Positions 7,036-15,228 are shown, numbered from the stretch's first letter. The stretch: 34,662 bases of DNA from Domibacillus antri (GCF_001936625.1 NZ_MSDU01000062.1:1-34662); one strand, 5' to 3'. Notes: a model not told the origin generated them from the sequence alone. Numbers and translations: made by a program.

Positions 7036-8265
7036 TTAATATTTTGTTGTCAATTCAGGCGGTCCAAATTTTGGTCCGTATGGGCCTTCATCAAGCCAGC
7101 GTCCGAGTCTCGGAACAATCGATACGAGAGAAGCCGCAACGGCACGCTTCATATCGATTTCCGGCGCGTCCCCCTGTAAATGATGAAGGGCAGTTGTGGA
7201 GCCGTCACGATTCCAGTTAGCCGCAATCCGGCGCTCTGTTGCTGCTGCGCCAATGGCTTCACGTCTTTCCTCTTCACTGGATGCATTCAACGCTTTTTCG
7301 ATACCGCGAATCGCAATAAGAGCATCCGGCACCCCGGAGTTCAAACCTCGTGCTCCAAATGGCGCAAAAAGGTGCGCAGCTTCACCCGCAAGCAGGATAC
7401 GGTGCTTTTTATCTGTAAAAGAATCGGCAACAACTTGATGGAAGCGATACGAAGACACCCATGTAATCCGCTCAGCATATTTTGTATCCATTACTTTCGG
7501 AAGCCATTTTTTCACACCTTCAGGGCTTGCAAATTCATCAAGATCATCATCTTCAAGCAGCTGCAAATCAACGCGCCATCCCCCTTTGAACGGGACGTGC
7601 ATGACATTGCGGCGGCCCATCGCCGGATGATGATAGTGGAAAACACGCTCAAGCGGCAGCGGATTTTCCTCGTCTTCTTTGACATCGACCACAAGGAAAG
7701 TATCATTTGTGCGCGGCCCTTCAAATTTCAAACCGGCTTGCTCCCGCACGACCGAACGGGCACCGTCACAGCCGATAATATACTGCGCTTCCCACACATC
7801 GCCGTTTTCTGTCGTCAATGTTACACCGTCATCTTGAATATCAAGTGTTTTGACAGGCGCCCCCCATACAAACTCAACTCCTGCTTTCACGCACGCATCA
7901 TAAATATGTTTCTCAATGTTATCCTGGTGAAGGGATGTGAAATGAGGCAGTTTATTCGGGTCCTGATTGTTTGTCACCCCGTAATTTTTCACATACACTT
8001 CTTTTTCTTTATAAAGCGTCCGTTTAATCGGCCAAATCACACCGTTTCTCGCCAATTCAAATCCGAGCCCTTTTGATGTCTCTTCTAAAAGTTTAAGTGT
8101 CGCGCTGTGCAGGAAGATCGCACGGCTGCCGGGACGCGGACGGTCTTTCGGGTCCGCTTCAATGACGACACATGAAATGCCCTTTTTTTGAAGTGCCAAT
8201 CCTGCAGTCAGCCCAACCGGCCCTGCTCCTACAACGATGACATCGCGTTTATTAACATTTGTCAT
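7036..8265 (-). CDS. Class A flavin monooxygenase, candidate hydroxybenzoyl-CoA hydroxylase
   Basis: A 409-residue FAD-dependent aromatic hydroxylase. Visible motifs are the Rossmann GAGPVG (13-18), the DG motif IGCDGARSVVR and the second FAD motif in the unusual form GEAAHLFAPFGARGLNSG, where the common GDAAH has E for D. The start ATG has AAGGGAG 7 bases upstream. It is divergent from an IclR regulator and belongs to a cluster with a CoA ligase, a hydroxybenzoyl-CoA-type thioesterase and gentisate dioxygenases. I infer hydroxylation of 4-hydroxybenzoyl-CoA (with side-chain migration, as described for PhgB) or of salicylyl-CoA (SdgC-type) to gentisyl-CoA. A plain 3-hydroxybenzoate 6-hydroxylase remains possible, but would leave the ligase and thioesterase unexplained. 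Confidence 0.8.
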   Translation of the reverse strand: MTNVNKRDVIVVGAGPVGLTAGLALQKKGISCVVIEADPKDRPRPGSRAIFLHSATLKLLEETSKGLGFELARNGVIWPIKRTLYKEKEVYVKNYGVTNNQDPNKLPHFTSLHQDNIEKHIYDACVKAGVEFVWGAPVKTLDIQDDGVTLTTENGDVWEAQYIIGCDGARSVVREQAGLKFEGPRTNDTFLVVDVKEDEENPLPLERVFHYHHPAMGRRNVMHVPFKGGWRVDLQLLEDDDLDEFASPEGVKKWLPKVMDTKYAERITWVSSYRFHQVVADSFTDKKHRILLAGEAAHLFAPFGARGLNSGVPDALIAIRGIEKALNASSEEERREAIGAAATERRIAANWNRDGSTTALHHLQGDAPEIDMKRAVAASLVSIVPRLGRWLDEGPYGPKFGPPELTTKY

Positions 8266-8288
8266 AAAAAACTCCCTTTCAACCTTTT

Positions 8289-8303
8289 TTGAAAACGTTT
8301 TAT
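8289..8303 (-). promoter_or_regulatory. Weak cre-like box upstream of the monooxygenase
   Basis: TTGAAAACGTTTTAT fits 13 of 15 positions of the CcpA consensus, with a symmetrical AAAACGTTTT core. It lies between a consensus minus-strand -10 TATAAT (8311-8316) and the start codon. The matching -35 region is poor, suggesting activator-dependent transcription. Confidence 0.4.
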
Positions 8304-8347
8304 TAATTGCATTATAATAGATTGGACGTCTTCAAAAACACTTCACA

Positions 8348-8364
8348 GTTCCTCTATACGGGAT
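8348..8364. promoter_or_regulatory. Operator-like sequence shared with the MFS/ligase spacer
   Basis: GTTCCTCTATACGGGAT matches the reverse complement of the palindrome at 4945-4961 at 14 of 17 positions (AGTTCCTCTATA identical when one flanking base is included). It lies upstream of both the monooxygenase and the second IclR gene, so an IclR protein probably controls both intergenic regions. Confidence 0.6.
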
Positions 8365-8484
8365 AATTATAAATAAAATATTCGATTATTAAAATTTTCA
8401 AAATATAGAAAAAATACAGCGTTAATGATAAAATGAACATAATATACCTCGCTGAGAAGACTATAAAAAAGGATGGTTTCGTCT

Positions 8485-9246
8485 ATGGCAGAAGAAAAAA
8501 AACCGGTACAAATTCAATCTTTGCTTGTTGGTTTTTCCATCATTGATCTCGTGGCCAGGCACGGGAATCCGATGAAATTCAACGACATTCATCATTATAC
8601 TAAAATAACAAAAAGTAATTTATACAAATATTTGAATACGCTCACATCTCTGGGGGTTTTGCACCGCGATAAAGAGTCCGGTTTATATTCAGCGGGCAGT
8701 ACATTAATCGAGTACGGTATGGCTGCGGTCAACCAGGAAGATATCTCCTTAAAAGTGACACCGTATCTGGAAGAAATTAATTTACTTTCAAAAGAAACGA
8801 CATTGCTCGCAGTATGGACACATGAAGGACCCATGATTATTAAAATGATTCACAGCCGGGCCGGTCTAAACCTTGGCGGACAGGTCGGCACCCTATTGCC
8901 GATCCATTCAGCCGGCGGAAAACTGTTCGCCGCTTGCAAAAAAGGGGCGCTTGCAGCTGAATGGAAAGAAAAGCAAATGACTGGTCTTTCAGCGGAAGTG
9001 AAAAAGCAGCTGGAGCAGGATATGAATCACATTCCATCCGACGGTATCGCTTTTGCAAGCGATGCTCTCGCTCCTTCCGTTGCATCTGCCGCTATCCCTG
9101 TTTTTAACTATGAAAAAACCATTATCGGCGCCGTCATTATTGTCGGTTTTTCCGACAATATCCCCGCTCAAGCAGACGAACCACTGGGCAAAGCACTGCT
9201 TGAAAAAAGTGCAGAAATTTCCCGCCAGTTTGGATTTCAGAATTAA
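8485..9246 (+). CDS. IclR-family transcriptional regulator (copy 2)
   Basis: A 253-residue regulator with a winged helix-turn-helix (TKITKSNLYKYLNTLTSLG, about 35-55) followed by the IclR ligand-binding domain. The start chosen is the ATG at 8485, which aligns with the first IclR protein; an ATG at 8473 adds four residues but has no better ribosome binding site. It is divergent from the flavin monooxygenase and faces the CoA ligase gene tail-to-tail across a shared terminator. It is probably the specific regulator of the hydroxybenzoate-CoA branch, while copy 1 controls the first gentisate operon (inferred from position). Confidence 0.87.
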   Translation: MAEEKKPVQIQSLLVGFSIIDLVARHGNPMKFNDIHHYTKITKSNLYKYLNTLTSLGVLHRDKESGLYSAGSTLIEYGMAAVNQEDISLKVTPYLEEINLLSKETTLLAVWTHEGPMIIKMIHSRAGLNLGGQVGTLLPIHSAGGKLFAACKKGALAAEWKEKQMTGLSAEVKKQLEQDMNHIPSDGIAFASDALAPSVASAAIPVFNYEKTIIGAVIIVGFSDNIPAQADEPLGKALLEKSAEISRQFGFQN

Positions 9247-9285
9247 AAAAAGCCCGAAAGCGTGAAAACAGCTTTCGAGCTTTTT
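9246..9285. terminator. Bidirectional terminator between IclR copy 2 and the CoA ligase
   Basis: An imperfect 11-bp stem, AGCCCGAAAGC / GCTTTCGAGCT, is flanked by A and T tracts on both sides, serving the two convergent genes. Confidence 0.85.
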
Positions 9286-9286
9286 A

Positions 9287-10876
9287 TTATTCTTGTCCAA
9301 GGAGCTGCGCTTCTGTACGAAGCGGTCCTTTTGATATTTTGCCGGATGGTGTTGTCGGAAGTTCTTTTCTCATTTCTACATACTCCGGAATTTTATATTT
9401 CGCAAATCCCTGCTCAAGCAAAAATGATTTTACCTCATCAAATGTCCACTCTTCCCCGTCGCGCAGGGCGATATAGGCACACGCCCGTTCGCCGAGACGA
9501 GGATCAGGCACGCTGACAACAGCAGCTTGACGCACTTTCGGATTCATCTGCAGCGCTTCTTCAATCTCAGACGCATGAAATTTTAATCCGCCGCGATTGA
9601 TCGTGTCTTTCGTCCGCCCCGAAAAATAAATGTAGCCGTCTTCATCAAGATAGCCCTGATCGCCTGTTAAGAAGTAACCGTCTTCATTAAAAGCGGATTT
9701 CGTGGCATCCGGATTCCGGTAATACTCCACAAATAAACTGTCCCCTTTAAAGGCAATTTCACCGATTTCGCCAGCCGGCAGGACATTGTTTTCTTCATCC
9801 ACAATGATGACTTCTCCAGTTGGATTAACACGGCCGATCGTTTCCCACGCTTTTGCCGGGTCATCATCAGGGCGTGTGAATGAACCTGCACACACCTCCG
9901 TCATTCCCCACTGGGCACCGACGTTGCATTGCAGCACATCCCGCAAATCTTTCACCATTTGCGATGGAATTTTTGTTCCGCCCGTCAGTACGAGACGGAG
10001 ATTTACATCATCAGCCGCTGTACCGGCTGTCTTCATATGATGCAAAATATCAAGCAAATGAGCCGGTGCCGCAATTAAAAACGTCACATGCTCACGGCCA
10101 AAAACAGCGATTAATTCATCCACCTTGTATTCACGGTACAAATAGTGCTTTGCGCCTTGATGAAGGCTAATCATAATCATCGGCAACGAAAACATATGGC
10201 AAAGAGGCGTCAAACTTAAAATAGTATCTTGTTCATCCAATTGGTATTCATACCCATTCCGTAAATGAGGCGCCACAAACGTCCGCGATGTATGCAAAAC
10301 CGCTTTCGGATTCGATTCTGTGCCGGATGTAAACATAATGAGCGATGGATCATCGGGTCTGGGTTTACAGGCGGAAAGGTCATCCTCTGTTATTCCTGCT
10401 GGATCCTCCTCAAGAAAAGCGGAAAATGCGACACTTTCTTCATGACCCGCACCTCCCGCGGTAATGACATGAGCTAAATAAGGCAGTTTTTCTTTCACTT
10501 CAAATGCCAGCGTTTCAAAATCAAATTTACTGGTTGAGCCCGGTACAATAATGGCTTTCGTTTCACAGTGACCAAGCATATACGTCAATTCCTGGCGGCG
10601 GTAATTCGGGCTGAGCGGATTAAAGACGAGCCCGATTTGCGCGGCCGCAAGATGGGCCAGAACAAACTCCATGCAGTTCGGAAGCTGAACGGCAATGACA
10701 TCCCCTTTTTGCAGGCCCATCTTTAAAAAATGTTTCGCCACACGTTTCGACAGCTGTTCCGCCTGTTTAAATGTCAGCGTATGTACGCCGTCTGTAAACG
10801 CCGTACCCGATCCATATTTCACAGCCGCCTCTGTTAACAGTTCGTCAATTGCCACCGGTATGTGTGTATTCACCAT
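9287..10876 (-). CDS. AMP-forming acyl-CoA ligase, candidate hydroxybenzoate-CoA ligase
   Basis: A 529-residue ANL-superfamily enzyme. Motifs: P-loop MFTSGTESNPKAV (181-193), WGMTEVC (323-329), TGDQGY (404-409), hinge SGRTKDTINRGG (419-430) and the C-terminal catalytic lysine in PSGKIS (K513). The start is the ATG at 10876 with GGAGG 7 bases upstream; a longer reading to 10936 would overlap the thioesterase gene. It is the last gene of the operon gentisate dioxygenase-FAH-thioesterase-ligase, 16 bases after the thioesterase stop. The thioesterase partner and gentisate enzymes point to 4-hydroxybenzoate or salicylate as the acid activated (PhgA- or SdgA-like). Exact specificity cannot be read here. 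Confidence 0.82.
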   Translation of the reverse strand: MVNTHIPVAIDELLTEAAVKYGSGTAFTDGVHTLTFKQAEQLSKRVAKHFLKMGLQKGDVIAVQLPNCMEFVLAHLAAAQIGLVFNPLSPNYRRQELTYMLGHCETKAIIVPGSTSKFDFETLAFEVKEKLPYLAHVITAGGAGHEESVAFSAFLEEDPAGITEDDLSACKPRPDDPSLIMFTSGTESNPKAVLHTSRTFVAPHLRNGYEYQLDEQDTILSLTPLCHMFSLPMIMISLHQGAKHYLYREYKVDELIAVFGREHVTFLIAAPAHLLDILHHMKTAGTAADDVNLRLVLTGGTKIPSQMVKDLRDVLQCNVGAQWGMTEVCAGSFTRPDDDPAKAWETIGRVNPTGEVIIVDEENNVLPAGEIGEIAFKGDSLFVEYYRNPDATKSAFNEDGYFLTGDQGYLDEDGYIYFSGRTKDTINRGGLKFHASEIEEALQMNPKVRQAAVVSVPDPRLGERACAYIALRDGEEWTFDEVKSFLLEQGFAKYKIPEYVEMRKELPTTPSGKISKGPLRTEAQLLGQE

Positions 10877-10892
10877 GCCATCCCCTCCACGA

Positions 10893-11309
10893 TCATTGGC
10901 CGTCCGGTCCGTGTCCGAGTGCTGACCGCACATCATCCGGAACAGGAACGGCTTTTGGCGTGCCGCTTTCCGTTGATGTCCACGCTCTTACTTCATAACC
11001 GGATGCCACAATATGGTCCCCTCTTTTAAACACATGCTCGATTTTCATTACTTTTTCTTTCATTTCCACGACTTCCGAATGCACCTCGACCAAATCTTCA
11101 AAAAATAACGGTGATTTAAACTGGCAAAACGTTTCAAGAAGCGGCAGGATAATCTGCCGTTCTGTCTGCAGTTTCGATACAGGAAGGACAGCAGCCCCGA
11201 TTAATTCATGGGCCGCCTGATCCATCCACCGGTAAAAATTCGGATAAAACACGATTCCGGCCGCATCCGTATCCCCGAAGGCTACTTTTAGACGATGAAT
11301 ATTTTTCAT
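10893..11309 (-). CDS. 4-hydroxybenzoyl-CoA thioesterase family protein, candidate gentisyl-CoA thioesterase
   Basis: A 138-residue single hot-dog-domain thioesterase. The 4HBT signature is clear at the N-terminus: FGDTDAAGIVFYPNFYRWMD (11-30), with D15 in the position of the catalytic aspartate of the Pseudomonas enzyme. The start ATG has AAGGAG 8 bases upstream. It lies 12 bases after the FAH gene and 16 before the CoA ligase. I infer that it releases gentisate from gentisyl-CoA after ring hydroxylation, feeding the dioxygenase encoded upstream in the same operon. Housekeeping roles such as YbgC/Tol-linked acyl-CoA hydrolysis are less likely in this context. Confidence 0.83.
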   Translation of the reverse strand: MKNIHRLKVAFGDTDAAGIVFYPNFYRWMDQAAHELIGAAVLPVSKLQTERQIILPLLETFCQFKSPLFFEDLVEVHSEVVEMKEKVMKIEHVFKRGDHIVASGYEVRAWTSTESGTPKAVPVPDDVRSALGHGPDGQ

Positions 11310-11321
11310 AAAGACATCTCC

Positions 11322-12170
11322 TTACGCTTCTTCCGCCAGTTTGACATCAACAGTGAACTCGCCGATCTGATCAATTTTAATGCGGACGCGGTCACCTGCT
11401 TGAATGGGACCGACTCCTTCAGGGGTGCCTGTCGCAATAACATCGCCCGGCATCAATGTCATGTTGTCACATGCCACTTCAAAGCATTTATAGCAGTCGT
11501 AAATTAAATGTTTGGTGCTGCCATCCTGACGCACTTCGTCATTGACCCAAAGCGTCATCGGCAAATTGTTCGGATCGTCAATTTCATCCGCCGTTACGAT
11601 CCAGGGACCGATTGGCGTAAACGTATCAAACGACTTGCGCCACGTCCGCTCCTCATTGCCCCGGATTGAAATATCGAGAAGGGCGAAATAGCCGAAAATA
11701 TAGTCTTTCGCATCGCCTTTTTTGACGTTTTTCGCCTTTTTCCCGACAACGTAACCGAGTTCCGCTTCATGATCGGTGCGGCGGTCTTTGTAAGGAAGTA
11801 AAATCGGATCGTTTGGACCTGACAACGACTCAGGAGACTTTAAAAATAGGGCAATTTCTTCAATCGTGCGCGGTGCATTATTAAACATTTTATTCATTTC
11901 TTCCTGGTGCTTCCGGTAGTTAACCGGCGCCGCCCAGATTTTCCGCGTGCTTGGAACCGGCGATTTTAACGTCACTTCACTCAGCGCGTACGACGGCCCT
12001 GTCTCCGCTTCCTTTTCAATCGCAGCTTTTAACTCATCAAATTGTTCAATAAGCTTTAAGAAAGATTCATTTGGTTGGGCGGAATCCCATCCGGCCGCTT
12101 TTGATACATCCGTTACACGGTCCCCTTTGACAACACCGAGTATATCTTCATTAAAAATGGCAATTTTCAC
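11322..12170 (-). CDS. Fumarylacetoacetate hydrolase family protein, probable fumarylpyruvate hydrolase (copy 2)
   Basis: A 282-residue FAH-fold hydrolase, shorter than copy 1. Visible signatures: APVNYRKHQEEM, the acidic metal-binding region RTDHEAELGYVVG and the C-terminal TGTPEGVG loop. It starts with GTG at 12170, preceded by GAAGGG 7 bases upstream, and follows the second gentisate dioxygenase by 18 bases. It is the second FAH enzyme in the window; its sequence differs strongly from copy 1 (for example a longer insertion around KMFNNAPRTIEEIALF), so it may prefer a different ring-cleavage product, such as maleylpyruvate or a substituted analogue. Confidence 0.83.
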   Translation of the reverse strand: MKIAIFNEDILGVVKGDRVTDVSKAAGWDSAQPNESFLKLIEQFDELKAAIEKEAETGPSYALSEVTLKSPVPSTRKIWAAPVNYRKHQEEMNKMFNNAPRTIEEIALFLKSPESLSGPNDPILLPYKDRRTDHEAELGYVVGKKAKNVKKGDAKDYIFGYFALLDISIRGNEERTWRKSFDTFTPIGPWIVTADEIDDPNNLPMTLWVNDEVRQDGSTKHLIYDCYKCFEVACDNMTLMPGDVIATGTPEGVGPIQAGDRVRIKIDQIGEFTVDVKLAEEA

Positions 12171-12188
12171 AGTGCTTCCCTTCCCCTC

Positions 12189-13307
12189 TTAAACGTCTGT
12201 ATTTGGAACAAATGTTGATTCAACCGTTTGTTGTCCGTTATTTTCTTTGTATTCTTCGCTGAATTCCAGTTCCAGCTTTTCCATGACCGGTTTATCATTG
12301 AATGAAAAGAGGAATACATCTTCAGAGCCTGTATTGACATGCTCGTGATAGCTCCAAGGCGGCAAAATAAAGAAATCTCCTTTTTCCCATTCAAATTTCT
12401 GGCCGTCAATCACGGTATAACCTGTTCCTTCAAGCACATGATAAATCGCGCTGTGTACGTGGCGGTGCGCTTTCGTGTGCTGACCCGGTATTAACTTTTG
12501 CATCATTGTCCCAATGCGTGAATCGGCGGAACCGCCTGTCGCTGGATTAATATATTCAATCGCATAAGCGTCAAACGGATCATTGTCTTCTTCCGTCATT
12601 TGATCAAGCAAATATTTGACCCGTTCAAATTTATAGCCGAAAATCGGTGAAGGATAACCTGGTGCCTTCTCTTCATTTAATTTTTTAAACGCGCCCATTG
12701 AAAACTGCTTCGTCGAATAATTTTCCGGCGCTTCCATCGGATACGATTCTTCTTCATACGGCTCGAAGAAAGAAGCGGCAAGCGTACGGACAAGCCCGAC
12801 ATCGAGACCGTCCATCCAGAACATCGGCTCCGTTCCTTCATGCTTATGCTCATGCCATGTCCACGCCGGCGTTAAAATCATATCGCCGCGCTCCATATAT
12901 GTTTTTTCTCCGTTTACGGCCGTGTACGCCTGTTCCCCTTCAATGACAAAACGGATGGCGGACTGAGAGTGATGATGAGAAGGCGCACTTTCACCCGGCA
13001 TTAACAGCTGAATACCCGCATACAATGTGTGTGTCCCATATCCGATTAATCCCCGTTCGACCAAGCTCGGATTTTGCAAATACACAACGCGGCGCTCCGC
13101 ATCTTTGCCCGGCTCCAGCAAGTCACCGGCTGTCAATGCATACGCCCGGATCGTTTTCCATTTCCACAAATACGGCTTCACATCATGAACGGGCTCTTTT
13201 GTCACCATATGACCAAGATCGTACCATAGCGGTCCAAGATGTTCCTTTTTCATTCCATCATAATACTGGTCCAATTGTGCCTGCGTAAATACTTCTTTCT
13301 TCGACAT
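12189..13307 (-). CDS. Gentisate 1,2-dioxygenase-like bicupin (copy 2)
   Basis: A 372-residue bicupin Fe(II) dioxygenase. The first cupin holds APSHHHSQSAIRFVIEGE (H111 and H113 as the paired ligands) and H152 in TWHEHKH; the second cupin has KAHRHVHSAIYHVLEG and SYHEH. The start ATG at 13307 has a perfect AGGAGG 8 bases upstream. It leads the operon gentisate dioxygenase-FAH-thioesterase-ligase. Copy 1 carries SHRHVQNALRF and copy 2 SHHHSQSAIRF, so they are diverged paralogues rather than a recent duplication. Transcription starts from a strong promoter with an operator and a cre box. Salicylate-type ring cleavage by this copy is conceivable. Confidence 0.87.
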   Translation of the reverse strand: MSKKEVFTQAQLDQYYDGMKKEHLGPLWYDLGHMVTKEPVHDVKPYLWKWKTIRAYALTAGDLLEPGKDAERRVVYLQNPSLVERGLIGYGTHTLYAGIQLLMPGESAPSHHHSQSAIRFVIEGEQAYTAVNGEKTYMERGDMILTPAWTWHEHKHEGTEPMFWMDGLDVGLVRTLAASFFEPYEEESYPMEAPENYSTKQFSMGAFKKLNEEKAPGYPSPIFGYKFERVKYLLDQMTEEDNDPFDAYAIEYINPATGGSADSRIGTMMQKLIPGQHTKAHRHVHSAIYHVLEGTGYTVIDGQKFEWEKGDFFILPPWSYHEHVNTGSEDVFLFSFNDKPVMEKLELEFSEEYKENNGQQTVESTFVPNTDV

Positions 13308-13340
13308 ATGCAAATCCTCCTTTTTTCTTTTCAGAATAAA

Positions 13341-13355
13341 ATGAAAGCGCAATCA
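13341..13355 (-). promoter_or_regulatory. CcpA cre box, perfect consensus match
   Basis: ATGAAAGCGCAATCA fits WTGNAANCGNWWNCA at every defined position. It lies between the predicted transcription start and the start codon of the second gentisate dioxygenase, a road-block position. The same box in nearly the same place precedes the aldehyde dehydrogenase (15189-15203). Confidence 0.7.
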
Positions 13356-13360
13356 TTAAT

Positions 13361-13421
13361 ATCTAAATAGAGAACTTAATTATCTAAATAGATATTATAA
13401 TACACCGGCCAATATTGTCAA
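13361..13421 (-). promoter_or_regulatory. Promoter and double operator of the second gentisate operon
   Basis: On the minus strand TTGACA (13416-13421) and TATAAT (13394-13399) are spaced by 16 bases, a near-ideal sigma-A promoter. Immediately downstream of the -10, the palindrome ATCTATTTAGAT (13382-13393) is followed 21 bases later by a second copy of TCTATTTAGAT (13361-13371). A homologous block sits at the same distance from the -35 of the aldehyde dehydrogenase promoter, so a common repressor is likely. Confidence 0.7.
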
Positions 13422-13684
13422 TAGTCTGACTTTTTGTTTTCCATCATTTTAATTAAATGAAAAAGAAGTTCGTTATAAGGTACAGGAATGCCATGTCTTT
13501 TTGCGATATTTATCACAGACCCGTTTAAATAATCAATCTCTGTCGGCCGTCCTTTTTTCACATCATGATACATAGATGAATAATGATGGCCGGACATGTT
13601 CGGATCAAATACACTGTAAATCGTCTTTTTCAGAGCATCTGGTTCAAAAAAGCAGCCTGCAAAAATTTTTTGCAGGCTGCTTTT
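13418..13684 (-). pseudogene. C-terminal remnant of a ketopantoate reductase-family gene
   Basis: A minus-strand reading frame without a start codon ends with a TGA at 13418. It contains SSMYHDVKKGRPTEIDYLNG and a downstream RHGIPVPYNELL. This is the helical C-terminal domain signature of the ketopantoate/2-dehydropantoate reductase family (PanE/ApbA). The N-terminal NADPH-binding half is absent; upstream the frame runs into the terminator hairpin at 13646. Its stop codon is embedded in the -35 hexamer of the second gentisate operon promoter. It is most likely a deletion remnant, not a functional gene. Confidence 0.75.
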
Positions 13685-13686
13685 TT
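13646..13686. terminator. Strong bidirectional terminator after the aldehyde dehydrogenase
   Basis: A near-perfect inverted repeat (AAAAAAGCAGCCTGCAAAAA and its complement) forms a stem of about 20 bp with A/T tracts at both ends. It lies 16 bases downstream of the aldehyde dehydrogenase stop. Confidence 0.9.
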
Positions 13687-13702
13687 AATTCTATCTATAT
13701 TT

Positions 13703-15163
13703 TTAAAACGGGAATTGTCTTGCTTTTGTCTGCACGGATACCCATTTCGTCACTGTAAATTCATCCACAACCCACGGATTGCCGAAACGGCCCATTCCGC
13801 TTGCTTTGTTGCCGCCAAACGGAATATTCGGTGCATCGTTTACCGTCTGATCGTTAATATGCGTCATGCCTGTATCAAGCTGCAGGGCATATTGCTCTCC
13901 TTTTTCAAGATCGCTTGTGAAAATAGCCGAACTAAGGCCCGCCTCCGTATCGTTTGCCATAGTAATTGCTTCTTCATCGCTGTCCGCTTTAATGATAAGG
14001 GCAATCGGGCCAAATAATTCTTTTTGCGCGACCTCCCCATCGTTTTTCACATCTGTAAAAATGAAAGGCGTCAAAACGTTTCCTTCCCGTTTCCCTTCAA
14101 GTGCGACTGCGGCGCCTTCTTTTTTGGCCATTTCCACAAAACCGAGTGCTTTTTCAAGCTGGCGTTCGTTTACAAGCGGTCCGATCACGGTATTCGGGTC
14201 CTGTGGATTACCGGCAGCCAATCCTTTTGTCCGTTCCACAAATTTCTCGACAAATGCATCATGCTGATCTTTATGCACAATGATCCGGTTAATAATCATG
14301 CAAATTTGACCCTGGTGAATATATTTACCGAAGATCGCGGCGTTCACGGCCTGATCCACATCCGCATCAGACAACACGACGAACGGGCTGTTTCCGCCAA
14401 GTTCGAGTGCAACACGCTTCAAATTGCGGCCGGCAATTTCACCAATATGGCGCCCGACGACTGTGGAACCTGTAAAGCTGATCAAACGCGGAATCGGGTG
14501 GGACAGCATATCGTCGCCCATTTCCTCCACATCAGTTAATAACATGTTGAATACACCCGCCGGAAGACCTGCATATTCGAACGCTTTCGCCAGTACAACA
14601 CCACCGACAAGTCCGACTTGAATATCGGGCTTATGAACAACGGCATTGCCGAGCGCAATCGCCGGCGCAATCGTACGCATTGATAAGTTGATCGGAAAAT
14701 TAAATGGTGAGATGGATGAAATAACACCGAGCGGAAGACGGTAAATGCGGTTTACTTTGCCTTCTACACCAGCCGGCACTTCCCGCACTTCGCCCACTTC
14801 ACCGGCATAGTTAAGGGCTTCTTCCAGCACTTCAAGCGCCAGATGAAGCTCGACATTTGCTTTTAAAATGGTTCCGCCTGTTTCGCGGCTGACAAGCTGA
14901 ACAATTTCTTCACGGTGTTCCTTTAAGTATTCAGCCGTTTTTTCAATGACCGCTTTCCGTTCCTCCACAGACGATTTTGCCCACTCTTTCTGTGCGGCGG
15001 CGGCTGTTTCAAACGCTTCTTCCATTTGTGCTTTTGACGCAATGTTCACTTCGGCAATGACCGAGTTGTCGTATGGATTTAAATCGCTATACACACGCCC
15101 GGTATTCCCTTTTACCCACTGTCCATTAATATAGCTTTTCGTAATTGTTTCAAACTGCTGCAT
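13703..15163 (-). CDS. Aromatic aldehyde dehydrogenase (benzaldehyde/vanillin dehydrogenase-like)
   Basis: A 486-residue NAD(P)-dependent aldehyde dehydrogenase. Catalytic features: N155 in SPFNFP, general base E254 in ALELGGNSP and nucleophile C288 in HQGQICMIINR. Length and sequence style resemble bacterial vanillin/benzaldehyde dehydrogenases such as YfmT of B. subtilis. The start ATG has AGAGGAG 8 bases upstream. It probably oxidises a hydroxybenzaldehyde to the hydroxybenzoate that feeds the CoA ligases; the shared promoter architecture with the second gentisate operon supports a place in the same regulon. Exact aldehyde preference is not visible. Confidence 0.85.
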   Translation of the reverse strand: MQQFETITKSYINGQWVKGNTGRVYSDLNPYDNSVIAEVNIASKAQMEEAFETAAAAQKEWAKSSVEERKAVIEKTAEYLKEHREEIVQLVSRETGGTILKANVELHLALEVLEEALNYAGEVGEVREVPAGVEGKVNRIYRLPLGVISSISPFNFPINLSMRTIAPAIALGNAVVHKPDIQVGLVGGVVLAKAFEYAGLPAGVFNMLLTDVEEMGDDMLSHPIPRLISFTGSTVVGRHIGEIAGRNLKRVALELGGNSPFVVLSDADVDQAVNAAIFGKYIHQGQICMIINRIIVHKDQHDAFVEKFVERTKGLAAGNPQDPNTVIGPLVNERQLEKALGFVEMAKKEGAAVALEGKREGNVLTPFIFTDVKNDGEVAQKELFGPIALIIKADSDEEAITMANDTEAGLSSAIFTSDLEKGEQYALQLDTGMTHINDQTVNDAPNIPFGGNKASGMGRFGNPWVVDEFTVTKWVSVQTKARQFPF

Positions 15164-15188
15164 CTTTCATTCTCCTCTCACCATCAAA

Positions 15189-15203
15189 ATGTAAGCGCAA
15201 TCA
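15189..15203 (-). promoter_or_regulatory. CcpA cre box, perfect consensus match, upstream of aldehyde dehydrogenase
   Basis: ATGTAAGCGCAATCA matches WTGNAANCGNWWNCA at every defined position, 25 bases upstream of the start codon. It is identical to the box at 13341-13355 except for one base at a free position. Confidence 0.7.
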
Positions 15204-15228
15204 TTTTATTAATATAGGTAACTTAATA

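Noticed and set aside
7180-8076. 298-codon plus-strand open frame
   Set aside because: Entirely antisense to the flavin monooxygenase, rich in C, H and F residues typical of shadow frames, no ribosome binding site.
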